Below, piece after piece: positions 38,380 to 47,428 of a stretch of DNA of 64,000 nt. Position 1 is the first letter of the stretch. Every line of letters begins with the position of its first letter. Both the position numbers and the translations under genes were made by a program. Origin of the DNA: Cryobacterium tagatosivorans (GTDB taxonomy: Bacteria > Actinomycetota > Actinomycetes > Actinomycetales > Microbacteriaceae); the NCBI RefSeq assembly GCF_004402215.1, contig NZ_SOEZ01000079.1:1-64000 (forward strand). The letters run 5' to 3'. The notes below the pieces were generated by a model. The model worked only from the letters and a program-made list of their open reading frames with translations, did no database searches and was not told the DNA's origin.

Positions 38380-39927
38380 ATGACCGATCTCATCAAGCTC
38401 TCCGCCGCCGACCTGGGCGGTCTCCTCGCCGACGGCTCGGTCAGTTCGGTCGAGGTGACCCGCGCGCACCTCGACCACATCGCTGCCGTCGACACCGACC
38501 TGCACGCGTTCCTGCACGTGGCAGCGGATGCCGCCCTCGCCACGGCCGACCGGGTCGACGCCCGTCGCGCCGCCGGTGAACGGCTCGGCCTGCTCGCCGG
38601 CGTGCCGATCGCCATCAAGGACGTGCTCGCCACCCGCGACATGCCCTCAACGGCCGGCTCGAAGATCCTCGAGGGCTGGATCCCGCCCTACGACGCCACC
38701 GTCGTCAAACGGCTGCGCGACGCGCACCTGATCCCGCTCGGCAAGACCAACATGGACGAGTTCGCGATGGGCTCCTCCACCGAGCACTCCGCGTACGGCC
38801 CGACCCGCAACCCCTGGGACCAGGAACGGATCCCCGGCGGGTCCGGCGGCGGCTCGGCCGCCGCGGTCGCCGCCTTCGAGGCCCCGATCGCCCTCGGCAG
38901 CGACACCGGCGGATCGATCCGCCAGCCCGCGGCCGTCACCGGTTCCGTCGGGGTCAAGCCCACCTACGGCGGCGTCTCCCGCTACGGCGCGATCGCCCTC
39001 GCGTCCTCCCTCGACCAGGTCGGGCCGGTCTCACGCACGGTCTATGACGCGGCGCTCCTGCACGACGTCATCGGCGGCCACGACCCGCTCGACTCGACCT
39101 CCCTGACCGACCCGTGGCCGTCGATGGCCGCCGCAGCGCGGGCCGGCCTCGCCGACGGAGCCCTCAAGGGCATCCGCATCGGCGTCGTCAAGGAACTGCA
39201 TGGAGACGGCTTCCAGGCCGGCGTCAAGCAGCGCTTCACCGAAACCCTCGCCCTGCTCGCCGCGGCGGGCGCGGAGATCACCGAGGTGAGCGCGCCGAAC
39301 TTCGAGTACTCGGTCGCCGCGTACTACCTGATCCTCCCCGCCGAGGCCTCCAGCAACCTGGCCAGGTTCGACTCGGTGCGCTTCGGGCTCCGGGAGAACC
39401 CCACCGACGGACCGGTCACGATCGAACGCGTCATGGCCGCCACCCGCGACGCCGGCTTCGGCCCCGAGGTCAAGCGCCGGATCATCCTGGGCACCTACGC
39501 GCTCAGCACCGGCTACTACGACGCCTACTACGGCAGCGCGCAGAAGGTGCGCACCCTGATCCAGCGCGACTTCGACGCGGCCTTCGAGAAGGTCGACCTG
39601 CTCGTGTCGCCCAGCGCCCCGACGACCGCGTTCAAGTTCGGCGAGAAGCTGGCCGACCCGATGGCCATGTACCTCAACGACATCACCACCATCCCGGCCA
39701 ACCTCGCCGGGATCCCCGGGATGAGCCTGCCGATGGGCCTCGCGCCCGAGGACGGCCTGCCGGTCGGACTCCAGGTCATGGCGCCGGCAAAGCAGGACGC
39801 CCGGCTCTATACCTTCGGTGCCGCGGTCGAGCAGCTGCTCGAAACGCACTGGGGCCACACGCTGCTCAGCCGCGCACCCGCGCTGGCGCCGCTGGAAATG
39901 TTCGCGAGCGAAGAAGGGGTCCTCTGA
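38380..39927 (+). CDS. gatA: Aspartyl/glutamyl-tRNA amidotransferase subunit A
   Basis: GatA, 515 residues, the glutaminase subunit of the amidase-signature family. The catalytic Lys is in I-A-I-K-D-V; the Ser-cis-Ser and nucleophile lie in G-S-G-G-G-S-A-A-A and [13 protein letters not shown] and G-M-S-L-P-M are also conserved. Length is normal. Its TGA shares one base with the gatB ATG. Confidence 0.97.
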   Translation: MTDLIKLSAADLGGLLADGSVSSVEVTRAHLDHIAAVDTDLHAFLHVAADAALATADRVDARRAAGERLGLLAGVPIAIKDVLATRDMPSTAGSKILEGWIPPYDATVVKRLRDAHLIPLGKTNMDEFAMGSSTEHSAYGPTRNPWDQERIPGGSGGGSAAAVAAFEAPIALGSDTGGSIRQPAAVTGSVGVKPTYGGVSRYGAIALASSLDQVGPVSRTVYDAALLHDVIGGHDPLDSTSLTDPWPSMAAAARAGLADGALKGIRIGVVKELHGDGFQAGVKQRFTETLALLAAAGAEITEVSAPNFEYSVAAYYLILPAEASSNLARFDSVRFGLRENPTDGPVTIERVMAATRDAGFGPEVKRRIILGTYALSTGYYDAYYGSAQKVRTLIQRDFDAAFEKVDLLVSPSAPTTAFKFGEKLADPMAMYLNDITTIPANLAGIPGMSLPMGLAPEDGLPVGLQVMAPAKQDARLYTFGAAVEQLLETHWGHTLLSRAPALAPLEMFASEEGVL

Positions 39928-41432
39928 TGAAGAAGGCTGAATTGATGGACTTCGACAAGGCCCTCGAACTCTACGAGCCGGTCCTCGGCTTCGAGGTGCA
40001 CGTCGAACTCAACACGAAGACGAAGATGTTCTGCGGCTGCGCCAACGAATTCGGTCAGGGCGCGAACACGAACACCTGCCCCACCTGCCTCGGCCTGCCC
40101 GGCGGGCTTCCGCAGGTGAACCGGAAGGCGATCGAGTCGAGCATTCGCCTCGGCCTGGCCCTCGGCTGCGACATCGCCGAGACGTCCCGGTTCGCCCGGA
40201 AGAACTACTTCTACCCGGACACCGCGAAGAACTTCCAGACCTCGCAGTACGACGAGCCGATCGCCTTCAACGGCTCGCTCACCATCGAACTCGAGAGCGG
40301 CCGCCAGGTCACCGTCGAGATCGAGCGCGCCCACATGGAGGACGACGCCGGCAAGCTCACCCACAAGGGCGGCGCGACCGGCCGCATCCAGGGCGCCGAC
40401 TACTCGCTCGTCGACTACAACCGCGGCGGCGTGCCGCTGGTCGAGATCGTCACGCAGATGATCGAGGGCGGCGAGGCCGACTCGCCGGAGATCGGCAAGA
40501 CCTACGTCGCCGCGATCCGCGAGATCGTCAAGGCCCTGGGCGTGTCCAACGCCCGGATGGAGGAAGGCAACGTGCGCTGCGACGCGAACGTGTCCCTGCG
40601 CCCGCGCGGCTCGAACATCCTGGGCACGCGCACCGAGACCAAGAACGTCAACTCGCTGCGCTCGGTCGAGCGGGCCGTGCGTTACGAGATCCAGCGCCAG
40701 GCCGCGCTGCTCTCCGCCGGCGGAACCATCACCCAGGAGACCCGCCACTGGCACGAGGACACCGGCCGGACCTCCGCCGGGCGCCCCAAGTCCGACGCCG
40801 ACGACTACCGCTACTTCCCCGAGCCCGACCTCGTGCCCGTCGCGCCGTCGCGGGAATGGGTCGAAGAGCTCCGGGCGACCCTGCCGGAGCCGCCGGCCGC
40901 GCGCCGCAAGCGCCTGCAGGCCGCCTGGGGCCTGGCGAACCTGGAATTCCAGGATGTCGTCAACTCCGACCTGCTCGACGCCGTCGAGGCGACCGTCGCC
41001 GCCGGCGCCACCCCGCAGGCCGCACGCAAGTGGTGGACCGGCGAGGTCGCCCGCCTGGCGAACGTCGCCGGCGTGGCCGCCGACTCGCTCGTCCGGCCGC
41101 ACCAGCTGGCCGCGCTGATCGAACTCGTCGAGGCCGGCACGCTGACCGACCGCCTCGCCCGCCAGGTGCTCGAAGGCGTCATCGCCGGCGAGGGCACCCC
41201 GCTCGAGGTCGTCGAGAGCCGCGGCCTCGCCGTTGTCTCCGACGACGGACCGCTGATCGCGGCGATCGACGAGGCCCTGGCCTCGCAGCCCGACGTCCTG
41301 GCGAAGATCCGCGACGGCAAGGTGCAGGCCGCCGGGGCCGTCATCGGTGCCGTGATGAAGGCGATGAGAGGCCAGGCCGACGCGGCCCGCGTGCGCGAAC
41401 TCGTGCTCGAACGCGCCGGAACGGCGGAGTAG
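39927..41432 (+). CDS. gatB: Aspartyl/glutamyl-tRNA amidotransferase subunit B
   Basis: GatB, 501 residues, which phosphorylates and amidates the misacylated t[11 protein letters not shown] opens the catalytic domain; zinc-binding Cys are in C-G-C-A-N and [15 protein letters not shown] and D-Y-N-R-G-G-V-P-L follow. The helical YqeY-like tail (about 380-500) is complete. One-base overlap with gatA confirms the start. Confidence 0.97.
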   Translation: MKKAELMDFDKALELYEPVLGFEVHVELNTKTKMFCGCANEFGQGANTNTCPTCLGLPGGLPQVNRKAIESSIRLGLALGCDIAETSRFARKNYFYPDTAKNFQTSQYDEPIAFNGSLTIELESGRQVTVEIERAHMEDDAGKLTHKGGATGRIQGADYSLVDYNRGGVPLVEIVTQMIEGGEADSPEIGKTYVAAIREIVKALGVSNARMEEGNVRCDANVSLRPRGSNILGTRTETKNVNSLRSVERAVRYEIQRQAALLSAGGTITQETRHWHEDTGRTSAGRPKSDADDYRYFPEPDLVPVAPSREWVEELRATLPEPPAARRKRLQAAWGLANLEFQDVVNSDLLDAVEATVAAGATPQAARKWWTGEVARLANVAGVAADSLVRPHQLAALIELVEAGTLTDRLARQVLEGVIAGEGTPLEVVESRGLAVVSDDGPLIAAIDEALASQPDVLAKIRDGKVQAAGAVIGAVMKAMRGQADAARVRELVLERAGTAE

Positions 41433-41436
41433 GGGC

Positions 41437-42519
41437 GTGCCTGCCGGGCGAGCGGCGCGCGAGGCCGACATCCGTCGCTGGCGGCGGTACCTGGCCGACG
41501 AACAGGCCGAGGCCGCGGTGTACCGTGACCTCGCCGGGCGCCGGTCCGGCGAAGAACGGGAGATCCTGCTCGCCCTGGCCGAGGCCGAGGGGCGGCACGA
41601 GGCGCACTGGCGGAACCTCCTCGGTGACGACGTCGGCGCGCCGCGCAAGGGCGCCGTGCGCACCCGGCTGCTCGGCTTCCTCGCCCGCCGGTTCGGTTCG
41701 GTTTTCGTGCTCGCGCTGGCGCAGCGGGCCGAATCCGGCTCGCCCTACGGGACCGACGCGGACGCGACCGACGCCATGGCCGCCGACGAGCGCATCCATG
41801 AGGAAGTCGTGCGCGGCCTCGCCGCCCGGGGGCGCCAGCGCCTCTCCGGGTCGTTCCGCGCGGCGGTCTTCGGCGTCAACGACGGTCTGGTCAGCAACCT
41901 CGCGCTCGTGCTGGGCATCGGCGCCGCGGGGATGCCGGCCGCCACCATCCTGTTCACCGGCGTCGCCGGTCTGCTGGCCGGCGCGCTCTCGATGGCGGCC
42001 GGCGAATTCGTGTCGGTGCGGTCGCAGCGTGAGCTGCTCGAGGCCTCCAGCCCGAACCCGTCGAACAAAAGCGACCTCGGCCACCTCGACATCTCCGCGA
42101 ACGAACTGACCCTGGTCTACCGGGCACAGGGGATGAGCCCGGAGAAGGCCGAGATCCACGCCCGCGAGGTGCTGCGCACGCTGACGATCGCCACCGGGCC
42201 GGTGGACCTGGGCGCCCCGCCGAGTGAACCCGTCGACGAGCACGAAGCCGTCGGAACGGCCGTCGGCGCGGCCCTCTCCAGCTTCTGTTTCTTCGCCTCC
42301 GGTGCGCTCCTGCCGGTGCTTCCCTACCTGTTCGGGCTGAGCGGAGCCGCGGCGATGGTGGTCGCGACCGTGCTCGTGGGCCTGGCCCTGCTGGCCACAG
42401 GGGCCATCGTGGGACTGCTTTCGGGCGGTCCGCCGCTGCGCCGGGCGCTCCGCCAGCTGTCGATCGGCCTGGGCGCCGCCGCGGTCACCTACGCGCTCGG
42501 GCTGCTCGTCGGAGGGTAG
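41437..42519 (+). CDS. Ferritin-like domain fused to VIT1/CCC1-type metal transporter
   Basis: A 360-residue protein. The first 130 residues are a rubrerythrin/ferritin-like helix pair with E-x-x-x-x-x-Y (E-Q-A-E-A-A-V-Y) and E-x-x-H (A-E-G-R-H-E-A-H-W) motifs. The C-terminal half is a VIT1-type membrane domain of five segments with the signature G-V-N-D-G-L-V-S-N. This build resembles MbfA, a membrane ferritin that exports iron. Iron or manganese export is inferred. GTG start four bases after gatB; it may ride on the gatCAB transcript. The stop codon lies in a hairpin shared with the convergent gene. Confidence 0.83.
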   Translation: MPAGRAAREADIRRWRRYLADEQAEAAVYRDLAGRRSGEEREILLALAEAEGRHEAHWRNLLGDDVGAPRKGAVRTRLLGFLARRFGSVFVLALAQRAESGSPYGTDADATDAMAADERIHEEVVRGLAARGRQRLSGSFRAAVFGVNDGLVSNLALVLGIGAAGMPAATILFTGVAGLLAGALSMAAGEFVSVRSQRELLEASSPNPSNKSDLGHLDISANELTLVYRAQGMSPEKAEIHAREVLRTLTIATGPVDLGAPPSEPVDEHEAVGTAVGAALSSFCFFASGALLPVLPYLFGLSGAAAMVVATVLVGLALLATGAIVGLLSGGPPLRRALRQLSIGLGAAAVTYALGLLVGG

Positions 42520-42537
42520 CCGGAACGACGGGCTACC
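42515..42537. terminator. Hairpin spanning both stop codons of convergent genes
   Basis: GGTAGCC (42515-42521) and GGCTACC (42531-42537) form a perfect 7-bp stem with a 9-base loop. Each arm contains the TAG stop of one of the two convergent genes. A possible bidirectional terminator without T-tract. Confidence 0.45.
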
Positions 42538-43324
42538 GCCGCGCGGGCCGCACGACCAGTGCGAGGCCGGTGCCGGGGCACCAGACGACCTCGTGCCCGT
42601 CGTCCAGCCGCACGGCCGCGGCCGTGTCGTCACCGCCGCGCAGCGTTTCGGCGAGGCCGGCCAGGCGCAGGAGCGCGCCGGTCGCCAGGTGCACGTCGGT
42701 CGAGAGCACGACCCGTCCGGACGCGTTGACGAGCGTCACCGGGGCGCCGACGGCGGCCAGCCGGGGGAGGAGGGCGCGCTCCACGTCCTCGACGTACAGG
42801 TCGGCGCCCACCACGCCGACCACCGTCTCGTCGAAGCAGACCGGCAGGGTGAGCGTGAGCGTGTAGTCGTCGGTGCAGAGGTAGTCCACGTACGGACCCG
42901 TGATGTGGCGGGTGCCCGTGCCCACGGGCACCCGCCACCACTCCAGGGCCGTGTAGTCGCGGAAGTTCTCGTCGGTACTGTCCTCGACGGCGTCGAGCCG
43001 GCGCACGCTGGGGGCGGCGGATCCCACGCCGAACGTGTTGCGGTCGCCGAGCCACCAGGCCAGGTGCCACTCGGCGTCCCGGAGAAAACCGGGGGCGGAG
43101 ACGAAACCGGCGCCGATGACGGACCCGTGCGGCCTGGCGAACTCGCGGAGGACCAGGCCCTCCACGACCGAGTCGAGCTCCGCGCGGTTGACCTCCCCAC
43201 CGCGTGATCGGACGAAGTCCTGGACCACGCCGCGCCAGTCCTCGAGGCGCAGGAACACGGAGCTGACGTGCTCGCTCACCGCCGCAATGCTGTCGGCGAT
43301 GGAGGTGCGGGTCAGGGCATCCAC
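42533..43324 (-). CDS. Free-standing cache-domain (PDC-like) protein
   Basis: A soluble protein of about 263 residues. No signal peptide or membrane segment is visible. The middle (about 90-235) reads as a double-cache ligand-binding fold: a W-W-x-G helix-strand, R-D-Y-T-A-L-E-W-W near the ligand pocket, G-P-Y-V-D, and the closing strands V-V-G-V-V-G-A-D-L-Y, typical of dCache_1. No kinase, cyclase, chemotaxis or DNA-binding domain is attached. It starts at GTG 43324 with GGAG well placed, 4 bases after the GntR gene, so it is co-transcribed with that regulator. A role as ligand sensor for the adjacent transporter is inference. Confidence 0.72.
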   Translation of the reverse strand: MDALTRTSIADSIAAVSEHVSSVFLRLEDWRGVVQDFVRSRGGEVNRAELDSVVEGLVLREFARPHGSVIGAGFVSAPGFLRDAEWHLAWWLGDRNTFGVGSAAPSVRRLDAVEDSTDENFRDYTALEWWRVPVGTGTRHITGPYVDYLCTDDYTLTLTLPVCFDETVVGVVGADLYVEDVERALLPRLAAVGAPVTLVNASGRVVLSTDVHLATGALLRLAGLAETLRGGDDTAAAVRLDDGHEVVWCPGTGLALVVRPARR

Positions 43325-43328
43325 AGTG

Positions 43329-44081
43329 TCACTCCGTCTTCTCAAGGGCGGCCTTGGCTTCGATCAGCCACTCGATCGCCTCGGTGATCTGGCGCACGGA
43401 GAGCCGTCTGGCCCGTTCGCCGTCCTGGGCCTCGATCGCAGCAACCATACCGCGTTGCGCCTCCCGGCACCGGTCGCGGTAGTCGGGGTTGCGCAGGCAC
43501 AGCCAGAGCAGCGGGCCGAACTCGGCCTGAAGCCGGAGTTCCTCGCGAACGAGCCGTGCCGACTGGCTCAGGGCGGAGACCTCCAGCCGAAACGTTCCCT
43601 GCGCCCGCCGCGCAGCGCCCTCGTCGGTTGGGTCGGCCGACTCGACAATGCGGCGGAGATTGTCGACGTCGGTATCGGTGGCGCGATCCGCGGCGAGTTC
43701 CGCCGTCATCGCCCCGATCGCGGCGTAGTGCGCGCCCAGGTCGCGGAGCTGCACCCGCGAGAGACCGAGGAGGCGCTCGTCCTGCAGGCGACCGTGCCCG
43801 GCGCCGGCGTAGGTCACGAAACTCCCGCCGCCCCGCCCGCGCTTGGTCTCGACCAGGCCCTTGTGGCGCAACGTGTCCAGCGCCTCTCGCGCGGTGACCG
43901 TGGCGACGCCGAACTTGCGCGCCAGGAGGGACTCGGTCGGCAGGCGTTCACCATCGGCCAGGATACCGAGCACGATCGCGTCGGTCAGCCGCTGCGCCAC
44001 CAGCTCGGCCCGGCCGGCGCCCTCGAGCGGGCCGAAGACGGCCGCGTGGGCGACCGTGCGGGGACGAATGGACTGGGGCAT
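43329..44081 (-). CDS. GntR/FadR-family transcriptional regulator
   Basis: A 250-residue regulator with an N-terminal winged helix (about 25-85: L-P-T-E-S-L-L-A-R-x-F-G-V, T-A-R-E-A-L-D-x-L) and a C-terminal helical FCD ligand domain (about 110-235, including an R-x-Q-A-E and later His/Asp residues). It is divergent from the pot-like transporter and probably controls it and itself. The effector is unknown; polyamines or their breakdown products are plausible. ATG 44081 is supported by AGGAAAG. Confidence 0.85.
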   Translation of the reverse strand: MPQSIRPRTVAHAAVFGPLEGAGRAELVAQRLTDAIVLGILADGERLPTESLLARKFGVATVTAREALDTLRHKGLVETKRGRGGGSFVTYAGAGHGRLQDERLLGLSRVQLRDLGAHYAAIGAMTAELAADRATDTDVDNLRRIVESADPTDEGAARRAQGTFRLEVSALSQSARLVREELRLQAEFGPLLWLCLRNPDYRDRCREAQRGMVAAIEAQDGERARRLSVRQITEAIEWLIEAKAALEKTE

Positions 44082-44098
44082 ATTGGATACTTTCCTGC

Positions 44099-44111
44099 GT
44101 TGTGACACGAC
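44099..44111. promoter_or_regulatory. Possible GntR operator
   Basis: GTTGTG-A-CACGAC is an imperfect palindrome (one mismatch) in the divergent gap. It abuts TACGGT (44110-44115, minus strand), a likely -10 of the regulator gene. Confidence 0.3.
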
Positions 44112-44149
44112 CGTAACATCCGCGGGTGCCGAAAAGACATCTAACTCCA

Positions 44150-44155
44150 TATGAT
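44150..44155 (+). promoter_or_regulatory. Candidate -10 for the polyamine-type transporter operon
   Basis: TATGAT, with GTGCCG at 44126-44131 as a poor -35. The implied leader of about 20 nt includes AGGAGG before GTG 44183. Confidence 0.4.
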
Positions 44156-44182
44156 TTACCTCAGAGCGAGCTAGGAGGCCAC

Positions 44183-45229
44183 GTGAGCGCGGAAAACCCC
44201 GCCATCCGGTTGACCGGATTGACCAAGGTCTTCGGTACGGTCACCGCCGTCGACCATGTGGACCTCGACATTGCCGAGGGGGAGTTCTTCTCGATGCTGG
44301 GGCCGTCCGGCTCGGGCAAGACGACCGTGCTGCGCCTCATCGCGGGCTTCGAGCAGCCGACCGCCGGCACGATCTCGCTGTTCGGGCAGGACGTGACCGA
44401 GCGTGCCCCCTTCGACCGCGACGTCAACACCGTCTTCCAGGATTACGCCCTCTTCCCGCACATGACCGTGCTCGAGAACGTCGCGTACGGGCTGCGGGTG
44501 CGGGGAGTCTCCAGGCGGGACCGCCTGGCGCGGGCGCGGGACGCGCTCGAAACCGTTCGCCTGGGCGGTTTCGGCGACCGCAAACCCAGCCAGCTCTCCG
44601 GCGGGCAGCGGCAGCGCGTGGCCCTCGCCCGGGCCACGGTCGTTCGGCCCAAGGCGCTCCTCCTCGACGAGCCGCTCGGCGCGCTCGACCTCAAGCTGCG
44701 GGAACAGATGCAGGTCGAGCTCAAGGAACTCCAGCGGGAGCTCGGCATCACCTTCATCTTCGTCACCCACGACCAGGAGGAAGCCCTCACCCTCAGCGAC
44801 CGGATCGCGGTGTTCAACGAGGGGAAGATCGAGCAGCTCGGCACCCCGGCGGAGATCTACGACCGCCCGGTGTCGCCCTTCGTCGCCGCGTTCGTGGGCA
44901 CCTCCAACGTCTTCGACGACGAGGTGTCCCGTCGCCTGGTCGGCCACGGCGGCCTGCACTCCCTGCGGCCGGAGAAGATCTCGATCGGCCCGGAGCTCTC
45001 GCCGCCCGCGACGGATCGCACGGCCCTGGGCACGCTGGCCGAGGTCATCTACGTCGGCAGCAGCACACGACTGATCGTGGACCTCGACGTGGGCAAACGC
45101 ATCACGGTCCTCGAGCAGAACGACGCCCACCGGGTGGGCGAAGACCAGCGCGGCTCCCGCGTCAGTGTCGGGTTCCAGGACGTCGACGTCGTCGACCTCG
45201 AATCCGCAACCGCAACCGCACAACAGTAG
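44183..45229 (+). CDS. potA: Polyamine-type ABC transporter ATPase
   Basis: A PotA-like ATPase of 348 residues. Walker A is G-P-S-G-S-G-K-T; the Q-loop F-Q-D-Y-A-L-F-P-H is typical of the Pot/CysA group; signature L-S-G-G-Q-R-Q-R; Walker B L-L-L-D-E-P-L-G-A-L-D. The C-terminal TOBE-like region (about 240-345) is shorter than E. coli PotA. It is first in the operon A-D-B-C. Substrate may be putrescine, spermidine or a related cation. Confidence 0.88.
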   Translation: MSAENPAIRLTGLTKVFGTVTAVDHVDLDIAEGEFFSMLGPSGSGKTTVLRLIAGFEQPTAGTISLFGQDVTERAPFDRDVNTVFQDYALFPHMTVLENVAYGLRVRGVSRRDRLARARDALETVRLGGFGDRKPSQLSGGQRQRVALARATVVRPKALLLDEPLGALDLKLREQMQVELKELQRELGITFIFVTHDQEEALTLSDRIAVFNEGKIEQLGTPAEIYDRPVSPFVAAFVGTSNVFDDEVSRRLVGHGGLHSLRPEKISIGPELSPPATDRTALGTLAEVIYVGSSTRLIVDLDVGKRITVLEQNDAHRVGEDQRGSRVSVGFQDVDVVDLESATATAQQ

Positions 45230-45245
45230 AAGGATGGAGAATGCA

Positions 45246-46451
45246 ATGAACCGCTACACAGAAAACCGCCGGGGGCGCCGGTCCCAGGCGCTGCTCACGG
45301 GCCTGGCACTTGCCTCGGTTGCTCTACTCACTGCTTGCGGAACCACGCAGGGATCGGGCGGCGGCAGCAGCGAAGGCCCCAAGGCGGCCACCGAACTCGG
45401 GAAGACCGAGGGCGCCGTGTCGATCCTGGCCTGGCCGGGCTACGTCGAAGACGGCAGCAACGACCCGGCGGTCGACTGGGTGAGCGCCTTCGAAGACGAG
45501 ACCGGCTGCACGGTGACCAGCAAGACCTACGGCACCAGCGACGAGGCGTTCAACCTGATGAAGACCGGGGAGTACGACGTCGTCGCAGCCTCGGGCGACG
45601 CGTCCCTGCGCCTGGTCGCCGCCGGCGACGTCGCGCCGGTCAACACGGACCTGATCCCGAACTACGAGGGAATCTACGACTTCCTCAAGATGCAGTCCTG
45701 GAACAGCGTCGACGGCGTCTCCTACGGCATCCCGCACGGCTACGGCGCCAACCTCCTCATGTACAACACGGAGGCTGTGAAGCCCGCGCCGACGTCCTGG
45801 GACGTCGTGTTCGACAAGTCCTCCGCCTACAAGGGCAAGGTGACCGCCTACGACTCGCCGATCTACATCGCGGACGCCGCGGTCTACCTGATGGCCCACC
45901 AGCCCGACCTGGGCATCAAGAACCCGTACGCCCTCGATGAGACCCAGCTGAAAGCAGCCGTCGACCTGCTCAAGGAGCAGCGCGTCAACATCGGCGAGTA
46001 CTGGTCCGACTACCTCAAGGAGATCCAGGCGTTCGAGACCGGCGACACCGTCGTCGGGACGACCTGGCAGGTCATCCGCAACTCCCTCGCCGCGGGCACC
46101 AAGGCCGAGGTGATCGTGCCAGAGGAGGGCGTGACCGGCTGGTCGGACACCTGGATGATCGCGTCGGAGGCGAAGAACCCGAACTGCGCGTACAAGTGGC
46201 TCGACTACATCGCCAGCCCGGAGGCGAACGCACAGGCCACCGAGTACTTCGGCGAGGCGCCGTCGAACCAGGCAGCCTGCGACTTCCGCTCCGAAGGATC
46301 CTGCGAGTCGTTCCACGCCGGTGACGCCGACTACGCGTCGAAGATCTGGTACTGGTCCACCCCGATCGCCGAGTGCCTCGACGGTCGCACCGATGTCGAG
46401 TGCACCGACTACTCGGCCTGGACCACCGCCTGGCAGGAAATCAAGGGCTAG
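45246..46451 (+). CDS. potD: Polyamine-type ABC transporter substrate-binding lipoprotein
   Basis: A 401-residue PotD/PotF-type binding protein. The signal peptide ends in L-L-T-A-C (Cys31). A Gly/Ser linker follows, then the family start G-A-V-S-I-L-A-W-P-G-Y. G-I-P-H-G-Y-G is the characteristic Pot hinge segment, and T-W-Q-V is near the second lobe. Four extra Cys residues in the C-terminal 70 residues could form disulfides. ATG 45246 is chosen over an upstream ATG at 45234 because GGAG is better spaced. Confidence 0.88.
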   Translation: MNRYTENRRGRRSQALLTGLALASVALLTACGTTQGSGGGSSEGPKAATELGKTEGAVSILAWPGYVEDGSNDPAVDWVSAFEDETGCTVTSKTYGTSDEAFNLMKTGEYDVVAASGDASLRLVAAGDVAPVNTDLIPNYEGIYDFLKMQSWNSVDGVSYGIPHGYGANLLMYNTEAVKPAPTSWDVVFDKSSAYKGKVTAYDSPIYIADAAVYLMAHQPDLGIKNPYALDETQLKAAVDLLKEQRVNIGEYWSDYLKEIQAFETGDTVVGTTWQVIRNSLAAGTKAEVIVPEEGVTGWSDTWMIASEAKNPNCAYKWLDYIASPEANAQATEYFGEAPSNQAACDFRSEGSCESFHAGDADYASKIWYWSTPIAECLDGRTDVECTDYSAWTTAWQEIKG

Positions 46452-46493
46452 CCAGGCCCGACCAGGCCCAGCCGGACGGAAGGACGAAGGACA

Positions 46494-47420
46494 ATGACGG
46501 TCGACGCGAGCGCGCCACCCGGCAACCGGATGACGGTTCCGCCGCCCAGGGACACCCTGGGCCGGCGGGGCTCCGTCTTCCTGAGCCTGCATCCGCGCCT
46601 GCGGCTGACCCTGCTGCTCTCCGCCCCCCTGTTCTGGCTGGGCCTGGTCTACATCGCCGCCCTGGCGGCGCTGCTGATCACCGCCCTCTGGACGGTCGAC
46701 ACGTTCACCGGGCAGATCTCCCAGACCTGGACCCTCGACAACATCATCACCGTGCTGACCGGGTCGCTCTACCAGACGGTCACGGTCCGGACGGTCGGCG
46801 TCGCGTTGCTCGTCACGATCGTCGACATCGTGATCGCCCTGCCGATCGCGTTCTACATGGCCAAGGTGGCGAGCCCCCGGGCCCAGCGCATCCTCGTCAT
46901 CGCCGTGCTGATGCCCCTGTGGGCGAGCTACCTCGTCAAGGCGTACGCCTGGCGGTCGGTGCTGTCCCAGGACGGCATCCTGCAATGGCTGCTCGCCCCC
47001 TTCGGCGGGGAGACGCCCGGGTACGGACTGCCGGCGACGATCATCACCCTGTCGTACCTGTGGCTGCCGTACGTGATCCTGCCGATCTACGCCGGCCTGG
47101 AACGCGTGCCCGATTCGCTGCTCGAGGCCTCGGGCGACCTCGGCGGCAAGACCGGTGCGACCCTGCGGCTGGTCGTCCTCCCGATGATCTGGCCCGCCAT
47201 CATCGCCGGCTCGATCTTCAGCTTCGCGCTGTCGCTGGGCGACTACATCACCGTGAACATCGTCGGCGGGGCCAACCAGCTGCTGGGCAACCTCGTCTAC
47301 ACGAACGTCGGCGCCGCCAACAACCTGCCGCTGGCCGCGGCGATCGCCCTGATCCCGATCGTCATCATCTTCGGCTACCTCGCCGTGGTGCGCCGCACGG
47401 GCGCCCTGGAAAACCTGTAG
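46494..47420 (+). CDS. potB: Polyamine-type ABC transporter permease 1
   Basis: A 308-residue inner-membrane permease of the PotB type with six predicted segments. The EAA-like cytosolic loop is E-A-S-G-D-L-G-G-K-T-G-A-T-L-R. S-Y-L-V-K-A-Y-A-W is a PotB feature. Follows the binding protein after 42 bases with a GGAAGGA site. Confidence 0.9.
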   Translation: MTVDASAPPGNRMTVPPPRDTLGRRGSVFLSLHPRLRLTLLLSAPLFWLGLVYIAALAALLITALWTVDTFTGQISQTWTLDNIITVLTGSLYQTVTVRTVGVALLVTIVDIVIALPIAFYMAKVASPRAQRILVIAVLMPLWASYLVKAYAWRSVLSQDGILQWLLAPFGGETPGYGLPATIITLSYLWLPYVILPIYAGLERVPDSLLEASGDLGGKTGATLRLVVLPMIWPAIIAGSIFSFALSLGDYITVNIVGGANQLLGNLVYTNVGAANNLPLAAAIALIPIVIIFGYLAVVRRTGALENL

Positions 47421-47428
47421 GAGACCCG

